Source: JAJEBT01 sp965221485 (GTDB taxonomy: Bacteria > Pseudomonadota > Alphaproteobacteria > MPNO01 > UBA830). Taken from it: a stretch of DNA of 64,000 nucleotides. The translations under genes and the position numbers were made by a program. The notes beneath the pieces are model-generated. The model was not told the origin of the DNA. It saw nothing but the letters and a program-made list of their open reading frames with translations, and did not search any database. Below, piece after piece: positions 52,327-62,151 of the stretch (positions within the stretch are counted from its first letter, which is position 1; each line of letters starts with the position of its first letter). The stretch is from contig OZ244893.1 in NCBI GenBank assembly GCA_965221485.1, positions 2,108,001 through 2,172,000 of the forward strand, in the 5' to 3' direction.

Positions 52327-55122
52327 TCAGTGGGCCTCATCCCAGTTGGCTCCATGCCCGGTATCGACGATCAGGGGAACATCCAGATGCGCTGCTCCGC
52401 TCATGATTCCGGTCACGAGGCTCCTCGTATCCTCGAGCTCCGTTTCGGGCACCTCAAATATCAGTTCGTCATGAACCTGCAATAACATTTGTGACTGAAG
52501 ACCCGCGGCCCGAAGCGCTGGAGGGATCCGGATCATCGCGCGTTTGATAATATCCGCGGCTGCCCCCTGCAGAGGCGCATTGATCGCAGCGCGCTCGGAG
52601 AAGCGCCGTCTGGCTCCATTACTGTCGGAAATATTAGGGGTGTGGCAACGTCGGCCGAACAGGGTCTCCACGTAGCCCTCCCTGCCGCTGTTACCACTAC
52701 GGTCTCGCGCGCCTGCAATTGTTTCCTCCATGTAGGTCCTGATACCCGGAAACCTGGCGAAATAGCTGTCGATATAGTCCTGCGCCTCCCGGCGGGGGAT
52801 GCGAAGTTGGCGCGACAACCCAAAGGCGCTGATGCCGTAGATGATGCCAAAATTGATCGCCTTGGCACGATTACGGACGGTCGATGACATTCCCTCCACC
52901 GGGACACCAAACACCTCGCTGGCCGTCATCGCATGAATGTCGGCCCCGTTCCGGAACGCTTCGATCAGAACCTCGATGCGGGCAACGTGGGCGAGAAGCC
53001 TGAGCTCAATCTGCGAATAATCCGCCGACAGCAACCTGCAGCCTTCGCGTGCAACAAAGGCTTGACGGATCTTTCGGCCGTCCTCCGTGCGAACAGGAAT
53101 GTTCTGCAAATTGGGGTTGTTCGAACTCAGTCGGCCAGTCGCCGCCACGACCTGGGAATAAGAAGTATGGACCCGGCCCGTAACGGGATGAATCTGGCCG
53201 GCAAGAGCGTCCGTATAGGTGCTCTTCAGCTTCTGATACTGGCGCCAGTCCAGAACCAGGCCTGGCAATTCATGCAGGCTCTCCGCAGCAAGCTCCTCGA
53301 GCACATCCGCATCCGTGGAAAAGCCACCGGATCGTGTCTTCTTGCCGCCCGGCAGTGCGAGTTTGTCAAACAGGATTGTGCCGAGCTGGCGCGGTGAACC
53401 GACATTGAACTCTTCACCGGCCACTTCGTGGATCCTGTGTCCGATTTCACGGGTACGCTCCCCGAAATCTTCGGACAGGGCCTCCAGGACGCTTCTGTCA
53501 ACGAGAATGCCGGCCTGTTCCATTTCAAGCAGCACGGGGACAAGCGGTCTCTCCAGACTTTCGTACACGCGCACCAGCCGATTCCGGATCAGCGCCGGCT
53601 TGAGAAGACGATGAAACCGGAGCGTAACATCAGCGTCTTCGGCGGCATAATCCCTGGCCTTGTCCGGTTCGACTTCCTCGAAACCGATCCGCGCGCGCCC
53701 GGTTCCCGTCACGTCACTGTATTTTATGGTGGTGTGCTGCAGGAGGTCCGCCGCGAGTTCGTCGAGCCCATGATTGCGGAGACCGGCTCCCAGCACATAG
53801 GACAGCAGCATGGTGTCATCAAGGGCCCGTACGGCAACCCCGTACCGCGAGAGCACATGCATATCATACTTGATGTTATGCCCTACCTTCAGGATTCCGG
53901 GGTCTTCCAGCACAGGACGCAACACTTCGAGAACCCGGTCTCGGGCCAGCTGCTTCGGTGCGGCCTCGGCGGACACGGCTTCAAGTGCAAGTTCACCCCT
54001 TGCAGGACCTCGCGATGACACATGTCCCACCGGTATGTAGCAGGCCTCTCCCGGTTCAACGGCAAGGCTGACGCCAACAAGATCCGCTTCCAGCGCATTC
54101 AACGATGTTGTTTCGGTGTCAATAGCAACCACCCCGGCGTTCCTGATCCGCTCAACCCACGTTCCGAGATCTGCCTCATCAACAATGAGCTGGTACAGCC
54201 GTGCAGATACTGGCGCCTCCTCGACCGGGTTATCGGGCTCTGGCTCATATCTGTAGCGCGACCGTACCGTGTCGAGAAGCCGCTGAAAGCCTTGTTCCTT
54301 GAGAAAGGGAACCAGAACAGCAGGATCCGGGTCGCGCAACCGGAACTCCTCGATGTCCCTGTCAACGGGAACATCCCGACGCAAGGTCACAAGCTCGCGG
54401 GACAGTCTCGCAAGTTCTGCATGCACGACCAGCGCCTCCTGACGTTTGGAGGGTTTCATTAGCGGGGCCTCATCAAGAACCGATTCGAGATCCCCGTATT
54501 CCTTGATCAGTGTGGCCGCACCCTTGGGGCCGATGCCGGGAACACCAGGCACATTGTCGCTGGAATCACCCATCAAGGCCTGAACATCAATCACCTGATC
54601 CGGTCCAACGCCGAACTTCCGGCGCACCTCTTCCTCTTCGATATACTGATTCTTGATCGGATCCATCATGCGAACTCCCGGGCGAACGAGTTGCATGAGA
54701 TCCTTGTCCGACGACACGATGGTGACATCGAAGCCCTGTCCGACAGCCTGTTGGGCGAAGGTCGCAATCAGGTCATCGGCTTCGAACCCCGCCAGCTCGA
54801 CGCTGGGGACCTCCCAGGCACGGGTGGCTTCACGGATCAGGTCGAATTGGGGAACGAGATCTGGCGGCGGCGGCGGCCGGTGCGACTTGTACTCGGGATA
54901 AATGTCATTTCGAAAACTCCGGCGAGCGGTATCAAAAACGACCACGAGGTAGTTCGCGTCCGTATCCTGGATCAACTTGAGCAGCATGTTGGTATAGCCG
55001 AACACGGCGTTCACCGGGGTGCCATCCGGTCGATTCAACATCCTGATCGCATAGAACGCCCGAAAAATATAACCGGATCCATCTACCAGATAGAGATGCT
55101 TTTCAGTCTCGCCGCTCGCCAT
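52327..55122 (-). CDS. polA: DNA polymerase I
   Basis: 931 residues from ATG 55122, with AAGGAG upstream; the longer open frame adds 29 unlikely residues. The three classical domains are present: 5'-3' flap nuclease (1 to about 300: LYLVDGSGYIFRAFYAI, FEADDLIATFA, GDSSDNVPGVPGIGPKGA); 3'-5' exonuclease (about 325-520) with its acidic residues intact (VVAIDTETTSL, VGHNIKYDMHVL, YAAEDADVTLRF); and polymerase A (about 540-931: SADYSQIELRLLAHVA, RNRAKAINFGIIYGIS, LQVHDELIFEVP). It fills gaps and removes RNA primers. It converges on fbpB. Confidence 0.97.
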   Translation of the reverse strand: MASGETEKHLYLVDGSGYIFRAFYAIRMLNRPDGTPVNAVFGYTNMLLKLIQDTDANYLVVVFDTARRSFRNDIYPEYKSHRPPPPPDLVPQFDLIREATRAWEVPSVELAGFEADDLIATFAQQAVGQGFDVTIVSSDKDLMQLVRPGVRMMDPIKNQYIEEEEVRRKFGVGPDQVIDVQALMGDSSDNVPGVPGIGPKGAATLIKEYGDLESVLDEAPLMKPSKRQEALVVHAELARLSRELVTLRRDVPVDRDIEEFRLRDPDPAVLVPFLKEQGFQRLLDTVRSRYRYEPEPDNPVEEAPVSARLYQLIVDEADLGTWVERIRNAGVVAIDTETTSLNALEADLVGVSLAVEPGEACYIPVGHVSSRGPARGELALEAVSAEAAPKQLARDRVLEVLRPVLEDPGILKVGHNIKYDMHVLSRYGVAVRALDDTMLLSYVLGAGLRNHGLDELAADLLQHTTIKYSDVTGTGRARIGFEEVEPDKARDYAAEDADVTLRFHRLLKPALIRNRLVRVYESLERPLVPVLLEMEQAGILVDRSVLEALSEDFGERTREIGHRIHEVAGEEFNVGSPRQLGTILFDKLALPGGKKTRSGGFSTDADVLEELAAESLHELPGLVLDWRQYQKLKSTYTDALAGQIHPVTGRVHTSYSQVVAATGRLSSNNPNLQNIPVRTEDGRKIRQAFVAREGCRLLSADYSQIELRLLAHVARIEVLIEAFRNGADIHAMTASEVFGVPVEGMSSTVRNRAKAINFGIIYGISAFGLSRQLRIPRREAQDYIDSYFARFPGIRTYMEETIAGARDRSGNSGREGYVETLFGRRCHTPNISDSNGARRRFSERAAINAPLQGAAADIIKRAMIRIPPALRAAGLQSQMLLQVHDELIFEVPETELEDTRSLVTGIMSGAAHLDVPLIVDTGHGANWDEAH

Positions 55123-55307
55123 GCCACACTCTCTCCTTGACCGTCGCGGGGAACAATGCCCAATCAGCATTCCGAAGTCGAGATGAACCCGTGGCAGAGC
55201 GCCCGGCACCCCTGTTCCCGATCGCCGCCAAGTGACCGCTGATATGCCGCTATGGGTACAGGGGGCAGGTCCGACCTGAGTCCGGATCCAGACCGCACCT
55301 CACAGAT

Positions 55308-56252
55308 TCACCCACGCCTGAAAGTCCAGTCTTTCCGCGCCGACAGAGTCACACCGGCCACAATCAGCGCAAAACCCAGAAGATGGTAGCTTCCCACCCG
55401 CTCACCGAGCAGGGGAATGGCGAACAAGGCGGCAAAGGCCGGTACGAGGTACATGTAGAATCCGGACCGGTTGAGACCTATGCGAAATATCGCAGTATTC
55501 CAGCAGATCACCCCGACAACCGACGGGAAAATGGCGACAAACAACAGGGAGAGGACAGCCGTCCAGCCGGGTCTCGGAACCTCTCCTGACAGGATTTCCG
55601 CGGCGAAAAAAGGAGCGTGAAAGGCAGCCCCGATCCCGCATACCACGGTGAGCAGGGACAGCGGATGCAACCCGCCCGGAATCCGCTTCACAATCACGCC
55701 GTAGGCTGCCAGTCCGAGATTGCAAACGATCAGAATGGCATCACCGACGTTGAAGGTGAGGCCGAGAAGAATCGAAACGTCGCCCTGCGAAATGATGGAC
55801 AGCACCCCGATGATGGCAATCGCTGCACCAACCAGCTGAATCCACCTCGGCCCCTCCCCGAGAAACAGCCAGGACAGAAAGACGATTGCAATCGGCAGGG
55901 AGGTCTGGATCACGCTGCCATTGATGGCCGTCGTGTAGTTGAGCGCCACATAAGTGATCCCGGAGCCGACAAAGGGCATGGCGCATCCGGCCATTACAAA
56001 CAGTTGCCAACTGTCCCGTATCGTCTGCCAGTCGTTGCGAATGGCCTTCCATGCAAACGGGAGCAACAGAAGTGTGCCCACGGCCCAGCGGGTGAAACCA
56101 AGCGTGTAGGCCGGCACCTCTCCGACCGCCCAGCGGCCGATGACATAGTTCAGTCCATAAATCAGGGCCACGAGCAGCATCATCCCGTGGCCCGCAGGGT
56201 CTTCGGGCAAAAGGCGAAAGCGCGAGGTTGTCCCCGGGCTGTCCTCCGTCAA
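55308..56252 (-). CDS. EamA/DMT-family transporter
   Basis: 314 residues from TTG 56252 (GGAAAG upstream); ATG 56183 is an alternative that would drop the non-conserved first 23 residues. Ten hydrophobic helices form two EamA repeats, the first beginning MMLLVALIYGLNYVIGRWA and the second after about residue 170 (GDAILIVCNLGLAAYGVIV). The end-of-repeat signature is seen in FLGEGPRWIQLVGAAIAIIG and LLGERVGSYHLLGFALIVAG. It is a drug/metabolite exporter of unknown substrate in the inner membrane. It follows the PhyH-type gene on the same strand with a 76-base gap. Confidence 0.88.
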   Translation of the reverse strand: MTEDSPGTTSRFRLLPEDPAGHGMMLLVALIYGLNYVIGRWAVGEVPAYTLGFTRWAVGTLLLLPFAWKAIRNDWQTIRDSWQLFVMAGCAMPFVGSGITYVALNYTTAINGSVIQTSLPIAIVFLSWLFLGEGPRWIQLVGAAIAIIGVLSIISQGDVSILLGLTFNVGDAILIVCNLGLAAYGVIVKRIPGGLHPLSLLTVVCGIGAAFHAPFFAAEILSGEVPRPGWTAVLSLLFVAIFPSVVGVICWNTAIFRIGLNRSGFYMYLVPAFAALFAIPLLGERVGSYHLLGFALIVAGVTLSARKDWTFRRG

Positions 56253-56328
56253 GGGTCTTTCCGGGGTGAGTCCGGCGGATTATCCGCGTTCTGACGGCCG
56301 GGACGAGGCTCTCAACCTCACGCCCGGA

Positions 56329-57162
56329 TCACGCATTTTGCCGGAACTTGGGATTGGTGTACTGCGCATTGTGAGCCAGCATCATGTCGATAAGTTGAGA
56401 CATGTTGGCCTCGGTCGGAACCGGATCCGGATCCCAGTACCCATACTCGTCCACTCCCCGGACCAGAGTTGCCGGACGGCGTTCCAAAGTCGATTTGACG
56501 TGCGGTGGTATCAGGAAGAACGAATACCCGATGCGCGTTTCCGTGGAATTGTTGGGATAGGATGCGTGCGCTGTCCGCTCGTTGTGCATCGAGAACTGAC
56601 CCTGTTCGAGTTCTCCATAAACTGCCTTTGACTCATCAAGCCCCTTGATGGTCTGACCACGACCGAGCAGGTTCTTCTTCTCGCCGGGGGCGTCTCCCGG
56701 AGCATTCTCGTGACTCTCCTCATGGTCATAACCCACATTGTGAGATCCCGGCATGAAACGAAGGCACCCGTTTTCCTTCGTCGCCGGTGTAAGCGCCACC
56801 CAGCAGGTCACCATATCGTGCGGCGAACATCCAAAATATGCGGAATCCTGGTGCCACGACACAAAGGACCCGTCCCCGGCCGGCTTGACCCAGAAACGCG
56901 AGCCGAAAGCCAGTATGTTGGGACCGATGATATCTTCCGCAGCATCCAGAATGGCAGGTTCCCGGATGAAGTCCCAGGTTTCCTTCATGGTGAGGTGGCC
57001 CTTGAGCTTGAACAGCCCGGGATTGACACCGTACTCCTCCTCAAACACCTGCATCTGATCAAGAAGGGCCTGACAACGCTTCTTGGAAATCCCGGGAACC
57101 GGGTATACATAGCCCTCGCGGTGATAGAACTCTATCTGTTCCTCTGACAGGACCTTGGGCAT
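56329..57162 (-). CDS. Phytanoyl-CoA dioxygenase (PhyH) family protein
   Basis: 277 residues. It is a Fe(II)/2-oxoglutarate-dependent oxygenase: the facial triad is His104 and Asp106 in SWHQDSAYFG and most likely His199 in NERTAHASYPNNS, with Arg210 (ETRIGYSFF) as the probable 2-oxoglutarate anchor. GCLRFMPGSHNVG is the typical PhyH core strand. Members hydroxylate lipids, amino acids or secondary metabolites; the substrate is not readable here. It is co-oriented with an acyl-CoA ligase 253 bases upstream and an EamA transporter 76 bases downstream, so an acyl or small carboxylic substrate is possible. Confidence 0.88.
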   Translation of the reverse strand: MPKVLSEEQIEFYHREGYVYPVPGISKKRCQALLDQMQVFEEEYGVNPGLFKLKGHLTMKETWDFIREPAILDAAEDIIGPNILAFGSRFWVKPAGDGSFVSWHQDSAYFGCSPHDMVTCWVALTPATKENGCLRFMPGSHNVGYDHEESHENAPGDAPGEKKNLLGRGQTIKGLDESKAVYGELEQGQFSMHNERTAHASYPNNSTETRIGYSFFLIPPHVKSTLERRPATLVRGVDEYGYWDPDPVPTEANMSQLIDMMLAHNAQYTNPKFRQNA

Positions 57163-57414
57163 TCGACTCCTCCCTCCAGACCAGCTTCTTCCGGGGGCGC
57201 AACGTTATCGCGCACACCCGGAGATTGCAAATCTCCGTCCCGGCAGGATCGCGCAGAAGGAACTGTACGCACCACGTCCTCTCTCTGCCAACAAACCGTC
57301 CCGCGAGTATTGACAACCACAATCATCATCAAGCCGGAGAAAGACGGACACCGTCATCCACAACGGGCATCCACCTTCGACGCGATTGGCAAGACATCGA
57401 TGATTTTGGTGATT

Positions 57415-59067
57415 TCAGGCGGTTCGGGTCTCCTCGAGCCTGAGGTCCCGAACCATCTGTTCCCGCATCACAAACTTCTGAATCTTGCCTGTAACAGTCA
57501 TGGGAAACGAGTCCACAAACCGGATGTAGCGGGGAATTTTGTGGTGGGCGATCTGCCCCTGGCAAAATTCGGTAATTTCTGCAGGTTCCGCGCGCACTCC
57601 TTCATTCAGCCGAATCCAGGCACAAAGTTCCTCCCCGAACCGCTCATCAGGGACACCGAACACCTGGACATCCGCGATCTTGGGATGCGTATAGAGAAAC
57701 TCCTCGATCTCCCGCGGGTAAAGATTTTCGCCGCCGCGAATTACCATATCCTTGATCCGTCCGACGATGTTGAAGTACCCCTCTTCATCCATGGTCGCGA
57801 GGTCTCCGCTGTGCATCCAGCCGGCAGCATCGATGACGTCGCCCGTCCGTTCCGCATCGTCCCAGTAGCCTTGCATCACCGAATATCCCCGCGTGCAAAG
57901 CTCCCCGGGTGTCCCCGGCACAACAATTCTCCCGGCTTCATCAATAATCTTCACTTCGAGATGAGGTTGTACCCGGCCTACCGTGGAGACCCGGCGCTCA
58001 AGCGTGTCATCCAGGGCAGTCTGGGTGGAGACCGGGCTGGTTTCTGTCATTCCGTAAGCGATGGTGACGTCATGCATGTGCATTTTTTCAATGACGCGTC
58101 TCATGACCTCGATCGGGCATGGGGCACCCGCCATGATTCCGGTTCGCAAGCTCGAGACGTCGAAACCGTCAAATTCGGGATGTTCCAGCACCCCGATAAA
58201 CATGGTCGGCACGCCGTAGAGCGAGGTGCATCGCTCTGCCACAATGGCGTTCAACGTAGCCAATGGCTCAAAACTGTAGGATGGGAATACCATTGTCGCA
58301 CCATGGGTTACAGATGCGAGATTGCCCATCACCATCCCGAAACAATGATAGAGGGGCACCGGAATACAGATCCTGTCATCCTCGTTCAGAGCTTGAGCGG
58401 CCCCGACGAAATACCCGTTGTTCAGTATATTGTGATGGGTCAACGTCGCCCCTTTCGGCGCCCCTGTCGTTCCGCTGGTGAACTGGATATTGATGGGATC
58501 ATCGAACTGCAATTGCCGCTCCAGCTGTTGCAAGGCCGATAGTCCCTCCGCATGTCCGAGTTCGAGAACAGACTCGAACCCGAACATTCCATCCGCCAGC
58601 TGTCCGTCAATCTGGATTACGCAATCCAGCGCGGGCAACCGGTCCGCTTGCAGGACTCCCGGTTCGCACTCTTCGAGTTCCGGAGCCAGTTCCCGCAACA
58701 TCCCGATATAATTGCTGCTCTTGAACGCGCTGGCAGTGATCAGGGCCCGGCAACCGACCTTGTTGAGAGCAAATTCCAGTTCCCTGATCCGGTAGGCCGG
58801 GTTGATGTTGACGAGAATCAAGCCCGCTTTTGCGGTCGCGAACTGGGTTACAACCCATTGCCAGCAATTGGGTGACCATATTCCGATCCGGTCTCCGGGA
58901 TTCAGTCCAAGGGACAACAGACCGGCAGCAAAGGCGTCTACCCGTTGCTTCAGTTCGGACCAGTTCCATTTGACGTCCTGATGACACGCCACCAGCGCAT
59001 CCCGCTCTGCCCAGCGTGCCGCGGCTCTGTCAAAGCGAACACCAATCGTCTCCCCGATCAGTGACAT
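57415..59067 (-). CDS. Acyl-CoA synthetase (AMP-forming, FadD-like)
   Basis: 550 residues from ATG 59067, preceded by AAGGAG at ideal spacing; the frame extends 14 codons upstream. It activates a carboxylic acid with ATP and CoA through an acyl-adenylate. The P-loop-like motif is FTSGTTGAPKGATLTHHNI; the adenylation motif is AYGMTETSPVS; GWMHSGDLATMDEEGYFNIVG and RIKDMVIRGGENLYPREIEE are the hinge region; the catalytic Lys lies in TVTGKIQKF near the C-terminus. The sequence resembles medium/long-chain fatty-acyl-CoA synthases more than acetyl-CoA synthetase. Confidence 0.92.
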   Translation of the reverse strand: MSLIGETIGVRFDRAAARWAERDALVACHQDVKWNWSELKQRVDAFAAGLLSLGLNPGDRIGIWSPNCWQWVVTQFATAKAGLILVNINPAYRIRELEFALNKVGCRALITASAFKSSNYIGMLRELAPELEECEPGVLQADRLPALDCVIQIDGQLADGMFGFESVLELGHAEGLSALQQLERQLQFDDPINIQFTSGTTGAPKGATLTHHNILNNGYFVGAAQALNEDDRICIPVPLYHCFGMVMGNLASVTHGATMVFPSYSFEPLATLNAIVAERCTSLYGVPTMFIGVLEHPEFDGFDVSSLRTGIMAGAPCPIEVMRRVIEKMHMHDVTIAYGMTETSPVSTQTALDDTLERRVSTVGRVQPHLEVKIIDEAGRIVVPGTPGELCTRGYSVMQGYWDDAERTGDVIDAAGWMHSGDLATMDEEGYFNIVGRIKDMVIRGGENLYPREIEEFLYTHPKIADVQVFGVPDERFGEELCAWIRLNEGVRAEPAEITEFCQGQIAHHKIPRYIRFVDSFPMTVTGKIQKFVMREQMVRDLRLEETRTA

Positions 59068-59421
59068 GTCGCTCCTTCCGTGCGCGTAACTCTCCGTGAA
59101 GCCCGACAATATCCGTCTCCAACCCTGGATGATCTGTTCTCAGTCTATCCCAATTCACCACAGGACACAGCCGTTCCACCCAATGGCGCATGCGGGCGGT
59201 CATGTCTTGATTTACGCCGTCGCAACGGATTGGCCCGTGTTCAATGGGCACCGTCGCTGGAGCCTGTCTCCAGCGGGTTTCCCGATCCGAGTGTCGCCGT
59301 GTTTTTGTCGTGGAAATTCGGTCGGGGCCATGAGACGAGGCGCCCGGATTTTCTCCGACGCAAGCCGGACCGGTTGCCCGGAAACGTCACCGGGCCAGGC
59401 GAGCGTGCCGCCTGATCCCGC
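59068..59421. other. Intergenic stretch between acyl-CoA synthetase and the SNF2 remnant
   Basis: 354 bases without a recognisable gene or regulatory element. It contains the upstream region of the minus-strand acyl-CoA synthetase. Confidence 0.4.
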
Positions 59422-60052
59422 TTACTCGTGATGATGGCCAAACAGGCCAAGCATGTCGTTGCGGTCGAGAGTGGCAGACAGATCCAATGAAACGTCATCC
59501 GCAAGTTCACGAAAAAGATCTTGTTTCTCGGCAAGAATCTGCTCCATTTTTTTCTTCGATGGTATTGACGCACGTATACTTTATGACCTTCACCTTCACC
59601 GTCTGGCCGAGTCTGTGAGCTCTGTCTTGGGCTTGCTGCGCAACGGCCCGATTCCACCAGCGATCAAGGTGAAACACGTAAGAGGCTTCCTGGAGGTTGA
59701 GCCCCACGCCTCCGGTTTTCAGGGAGACAATCATGACACGATGGTCGTCCCCGTTCCGGAAGCGATCTATGACTGCATCCCGTTCGTCGACAGGGACATC
59801 TCCGGTCAGAACAACCGGGTTGAATTCATGGAGGTACCGGGCTGACAGGCCGACGCCGGAAGTTTCATTCGTGTAGTGGCTGAAGACCAGCGCCTTGTGC
59901 CCCTGTTCGTTCAGCTTGTGAAGTCGATCGCAAATGTCGCGCAGCTTGCTTGAATGATCCGTCTCGGAATCCGCGTTACAGATTTGCTTCAGTCGGGTGA
60001 TCAGTTCGAGGACGTGACAGATGTTCACATGCGCTCCGAGAGACTTGAGGGT
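59422..60052 (-). pseudogene. SNF2-family helicase, C-terminal remnant with frameshift
   Basis: The minus-strand frame encodes the C-terminal helicase lobe of an SNF2/Rad54-type ATPase: HVLELITRLKQICN, KALVFSHYTNETS, the motif V-like MIVSLKTGGVGLNLQEAS, and motif VI AQDRAHRLGQTVKVKV. At the A7 run following VNTIEEK the frame breaks; dropping one A restores a family-like tail (MEQILAEKQDLFRELADDV ... GLFGHHHE) ending at TAA 59424-59422. At the 5' end the frame meets a TGA at 60055-60053, and nothing upstream resembles the first lobe, so Walker A/B are missing. It is a 5'-deleted, frameshifted relic; alone it could not hydrolyse ATP. Confidence 0.85.
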
Positions 60053-60055
60053 TCA

Positions 60056-60615
60056 GGACGATGACGAAGACAGGGACAACGCCCGGGCCATAGCAGGCCG
60101 CGATCCTGCAGGCCGTGATCGGTTTTGGGTCGTAACATCCGTCCGGCTGTCGATAGGATCACAGGTCGGCAGAATTGATACCAACATGTCGCGGCAAGAC
60201 TTCCTGGCGCAATCCGTCTCATTATGAGCTCTGCTGACAAAAGCCCGCCAACAGCCTGGATGGGATCGCCCGACCACTTCAACAGGACGTGATGATCGGC
60301 ACCCGGGACTACACTCGATCCTTCCCGTTCATGAATGGACAACAGCACGCCGCAATCGCACGATCAGGAAGACACCGCCCGCTCAATACTGCCCTTTGGT
60401 CTGCAGATGTGAGGGCTTCGCCAACAGCACCTCAAGGCGGAGTTCGACATCGAAGAGTTCCACGGTTCAGGCTGTCCTGTGCAAGAAACCGGATTTATGG
60501 CAAGGTTTGACTCGAGCCGTGATCGGGTCTGGTCGAACGATCGCGGGCAGTTGACAAAGGTATGAATGGATTTCCGTAAGCACCAACGATGCCAACCGAA
60601 AAGGAACTGCATTCG
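60056..60615. other. Non-coding stretch between SNF2 remnant and TRAP operon
   Basis: 560 bases. I could not find further helicase homology on the minus strand, so the missing 5' two-thirds of the SNF2 gene seem deleted rather than mutated. The end must contain the dctP promoter, but no clear boxes were found. Confidence 0.4.
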
Positions 60616-61647
60616 ATGTTAGCAAGATATCCCCTCCTGGCTGTCGCAACGGCCGCTACTCTGGCCATGCTGGCTGGTCCGGTCAGCGCACAGAAAACCT
60701 ATACACTGAAAGTGGCCAATTTCACGCCAAAGGCCGCCTCAAGTTCACGCTGGTTCGAACTGAAGAAAAAGGAACTGTCGGAAAAATCCGGAGGACGCCT
60801 CAATCTGGAAATGTTCTACGGCGCTTCCATGGGGCCCATGCCGCGCCATTATGACCTCGCCCGCAAGGGCGTCGCCGATATGTCCTTTTTCCAGCATGGC
60901 ACCACCCCGGGCAGGTTTCCACTGACGGAGCTGACCCATGCTCCGTATCTGTTCCCGCCCGGTTTCAAAGGCTCTCTGGTTGGCGCCAAGGCCGCCCACC
61001 AGCTCAAGGCGCAGTATTTCGACGCCGAGCACACGGGCACCAAAGCCCTCTGGATCGTGTTCAACCGCCCCTCCGGAGTGTATGATTCCCAGAAGCCGAT
61101 CCGGTCCGTCTCCGATCTCGAGGGACGGCGCTATCGCGCCCCGACATCAACCGACGTCGCCATGATGAAGTCTCTCGGTGCGCTTCCCATTGGTCTGCCG
61201 GCCCCGCTGATGGCGGAATCCCTGCAGAAGAAGACCATTGATGGCGTGGTAACGGACCCGATGGGTATCTTTGCGTTCAAGCTTGGAGGCCTGGTCAAGT
61301 ATTATTCGAACATGTTTGTTTCGGTCATCAGCTTCGGCCTCGCCCTCAACACAAAATCCTACAATAACTTGCCGGCTGACCTGCGCGCCATGATCGATGA
61401 ACTCTCGACTCGAGACAGCGCAGTGCAGATGGCGACGCTGACCTGGGCCGATTTTCCGGTGTACCTCGACTATGTGAAGAAGCTGAATATCGAGGAGGTT
61501 CAACTCAGCGCCGAGGCTGACCAGCGAATGCGTGAACTGGCAGAAAAGGTAATGTCGGAAAAAATCGCAGGACTGGAGAAGAAAGGACTTCCAGCGCGGG
61601 AGGTCTACGACAAGCTCAAGGCGCTTTCAGCACAATACTCCCGGTAA
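60616..61647 (+). CDS. TRAP transporter solute-binding protein (DctP family)
   Basis: 343 residues from ATG 60616 (AAAAGGA upstream); ATG 60589 is possible but has a poor ribosome-binding site. A signal peptide (LLAVATAATLAMLAGPVSA) ends at SAQKTY. DctP features: LKVANFTPKAASSSRWFEL, SGGRLNLEMFYGASMGPM, LEGRRYRAPTSTDVAMMKSL with the ligand-binding Arg, and KKTIDGVVTDPMGIFAFKL. It binds an organic acid (ligand unknown) and delivers it to the DctQM permease encoded next; the gap is 15 bases. This is a complete TRAP system, unlike the orphan binding protein at 28908. Confidence 0.92.
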   Translation: MLARYPLLAVATAATLAMLAGPVSAQKTYTLKVANFTPKAASSSRWFELKKKELSEKSGGRLNLEMFYGASMGPMPRHYDLARKGVADMSFFQHGTTPGRFPLTELTHAPYLFPPGFKGSLVGAKAAHQLKAQYFDAEHTGTKALWIVFNRPSGVYDSQKPIRSVSDLEGRRYRAPTSTDVAMMKSLGALPIGLPAPLMAESLQKKTIDGVVTDPMGIFAFKLGGLVKYYSNMFVSVISFGLALNTKSYNNLPADLRAMIDELSTRDSAVQMATLTWADFPVYLDYVKKLNIEEVQLSAEADQRMRELAEKVMSEKIAGLEKKGLPAREVYDKLKALSAQYSR

Positions 61648-61662
61648 GCACGCGAGGCATCC

Positions 61663-62151
61663 ATGTTCCTCGCAGCTGCGGTGGCGCGGCTTCTGTGCCG
61701 CGTCGCCGCCATATTCCTGGTCGCAATGGTTGCGATCAACGTCATTGATGTGGGTCTCCGTTCCACCATAAACCAGCCAATTTTCGGAACCTACGAAATC
61801 GTTGAACTGTTTCTGGCGGCCGCAGTCTTTCTCGCCATTCCCGAGGCATTCTTCCGGGGACAGCATATTACAATCGAACTGATCGATCAGGTGGTTCCGC
61901 CAAGGGTGGTTGATTTCCTGAAGCTGCTGGGCGTATCCGCCTGCGCCGTCTTTCTCGGTCTGTTGACCTATCACATGATTCAACCCGCGATTGAGTTCGT
62001 GGAATTCAACGATGTTACGGCGGACCTCCAGTACCCCATCATCTGGCGCGCTGCATTCGTACTTGCCGGCATCGCCTTTTCCGCGCTTGCCGCGCTCGTG
62101 CTTTTTGTCAACGAAATCAACATGCTTTCTGGACGTCGTCACCAGTCATGA
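61663..62151 (+). CDS. TRAP transporter small permease (DctQ family)
   Basis: 162 residues with four hydrophobic helices, the DctQ topology. Family-like segments are NVIDVGLRSTINQPIFGTYEIVE and AVFLAIPEAFFRGQHITIELIDQ (quoted as FFRGQHITIELID), the conserved region near helix 2. It assists the large permease in sodium-driven uptake of the substrate. It starts 15 bases after dctP and its stop overlaps the start of the large-permease gene. Confidence 0.9.
   Translation: MFLAAAVARLLCRVAAIFLVAMVAINVIDVGLRSTINQPIFGTYEIVELFLAAAVFLAIPEAFFRGQHITIELIDQVVPPRVVDFLKLLGVSACAVFLGLLTYHMIQPAIEFVEFNDVTADLQYPIIWRAAFVLAGIAFSALAALVLFVNEINMLSGRRHQS

Noticed and set aside
57310..58542. 410-codon plus-strand frame across the acyl-CoA synthetase
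   Set aside because: It is antisense to an AMP-ligase gene with all motifs in place.
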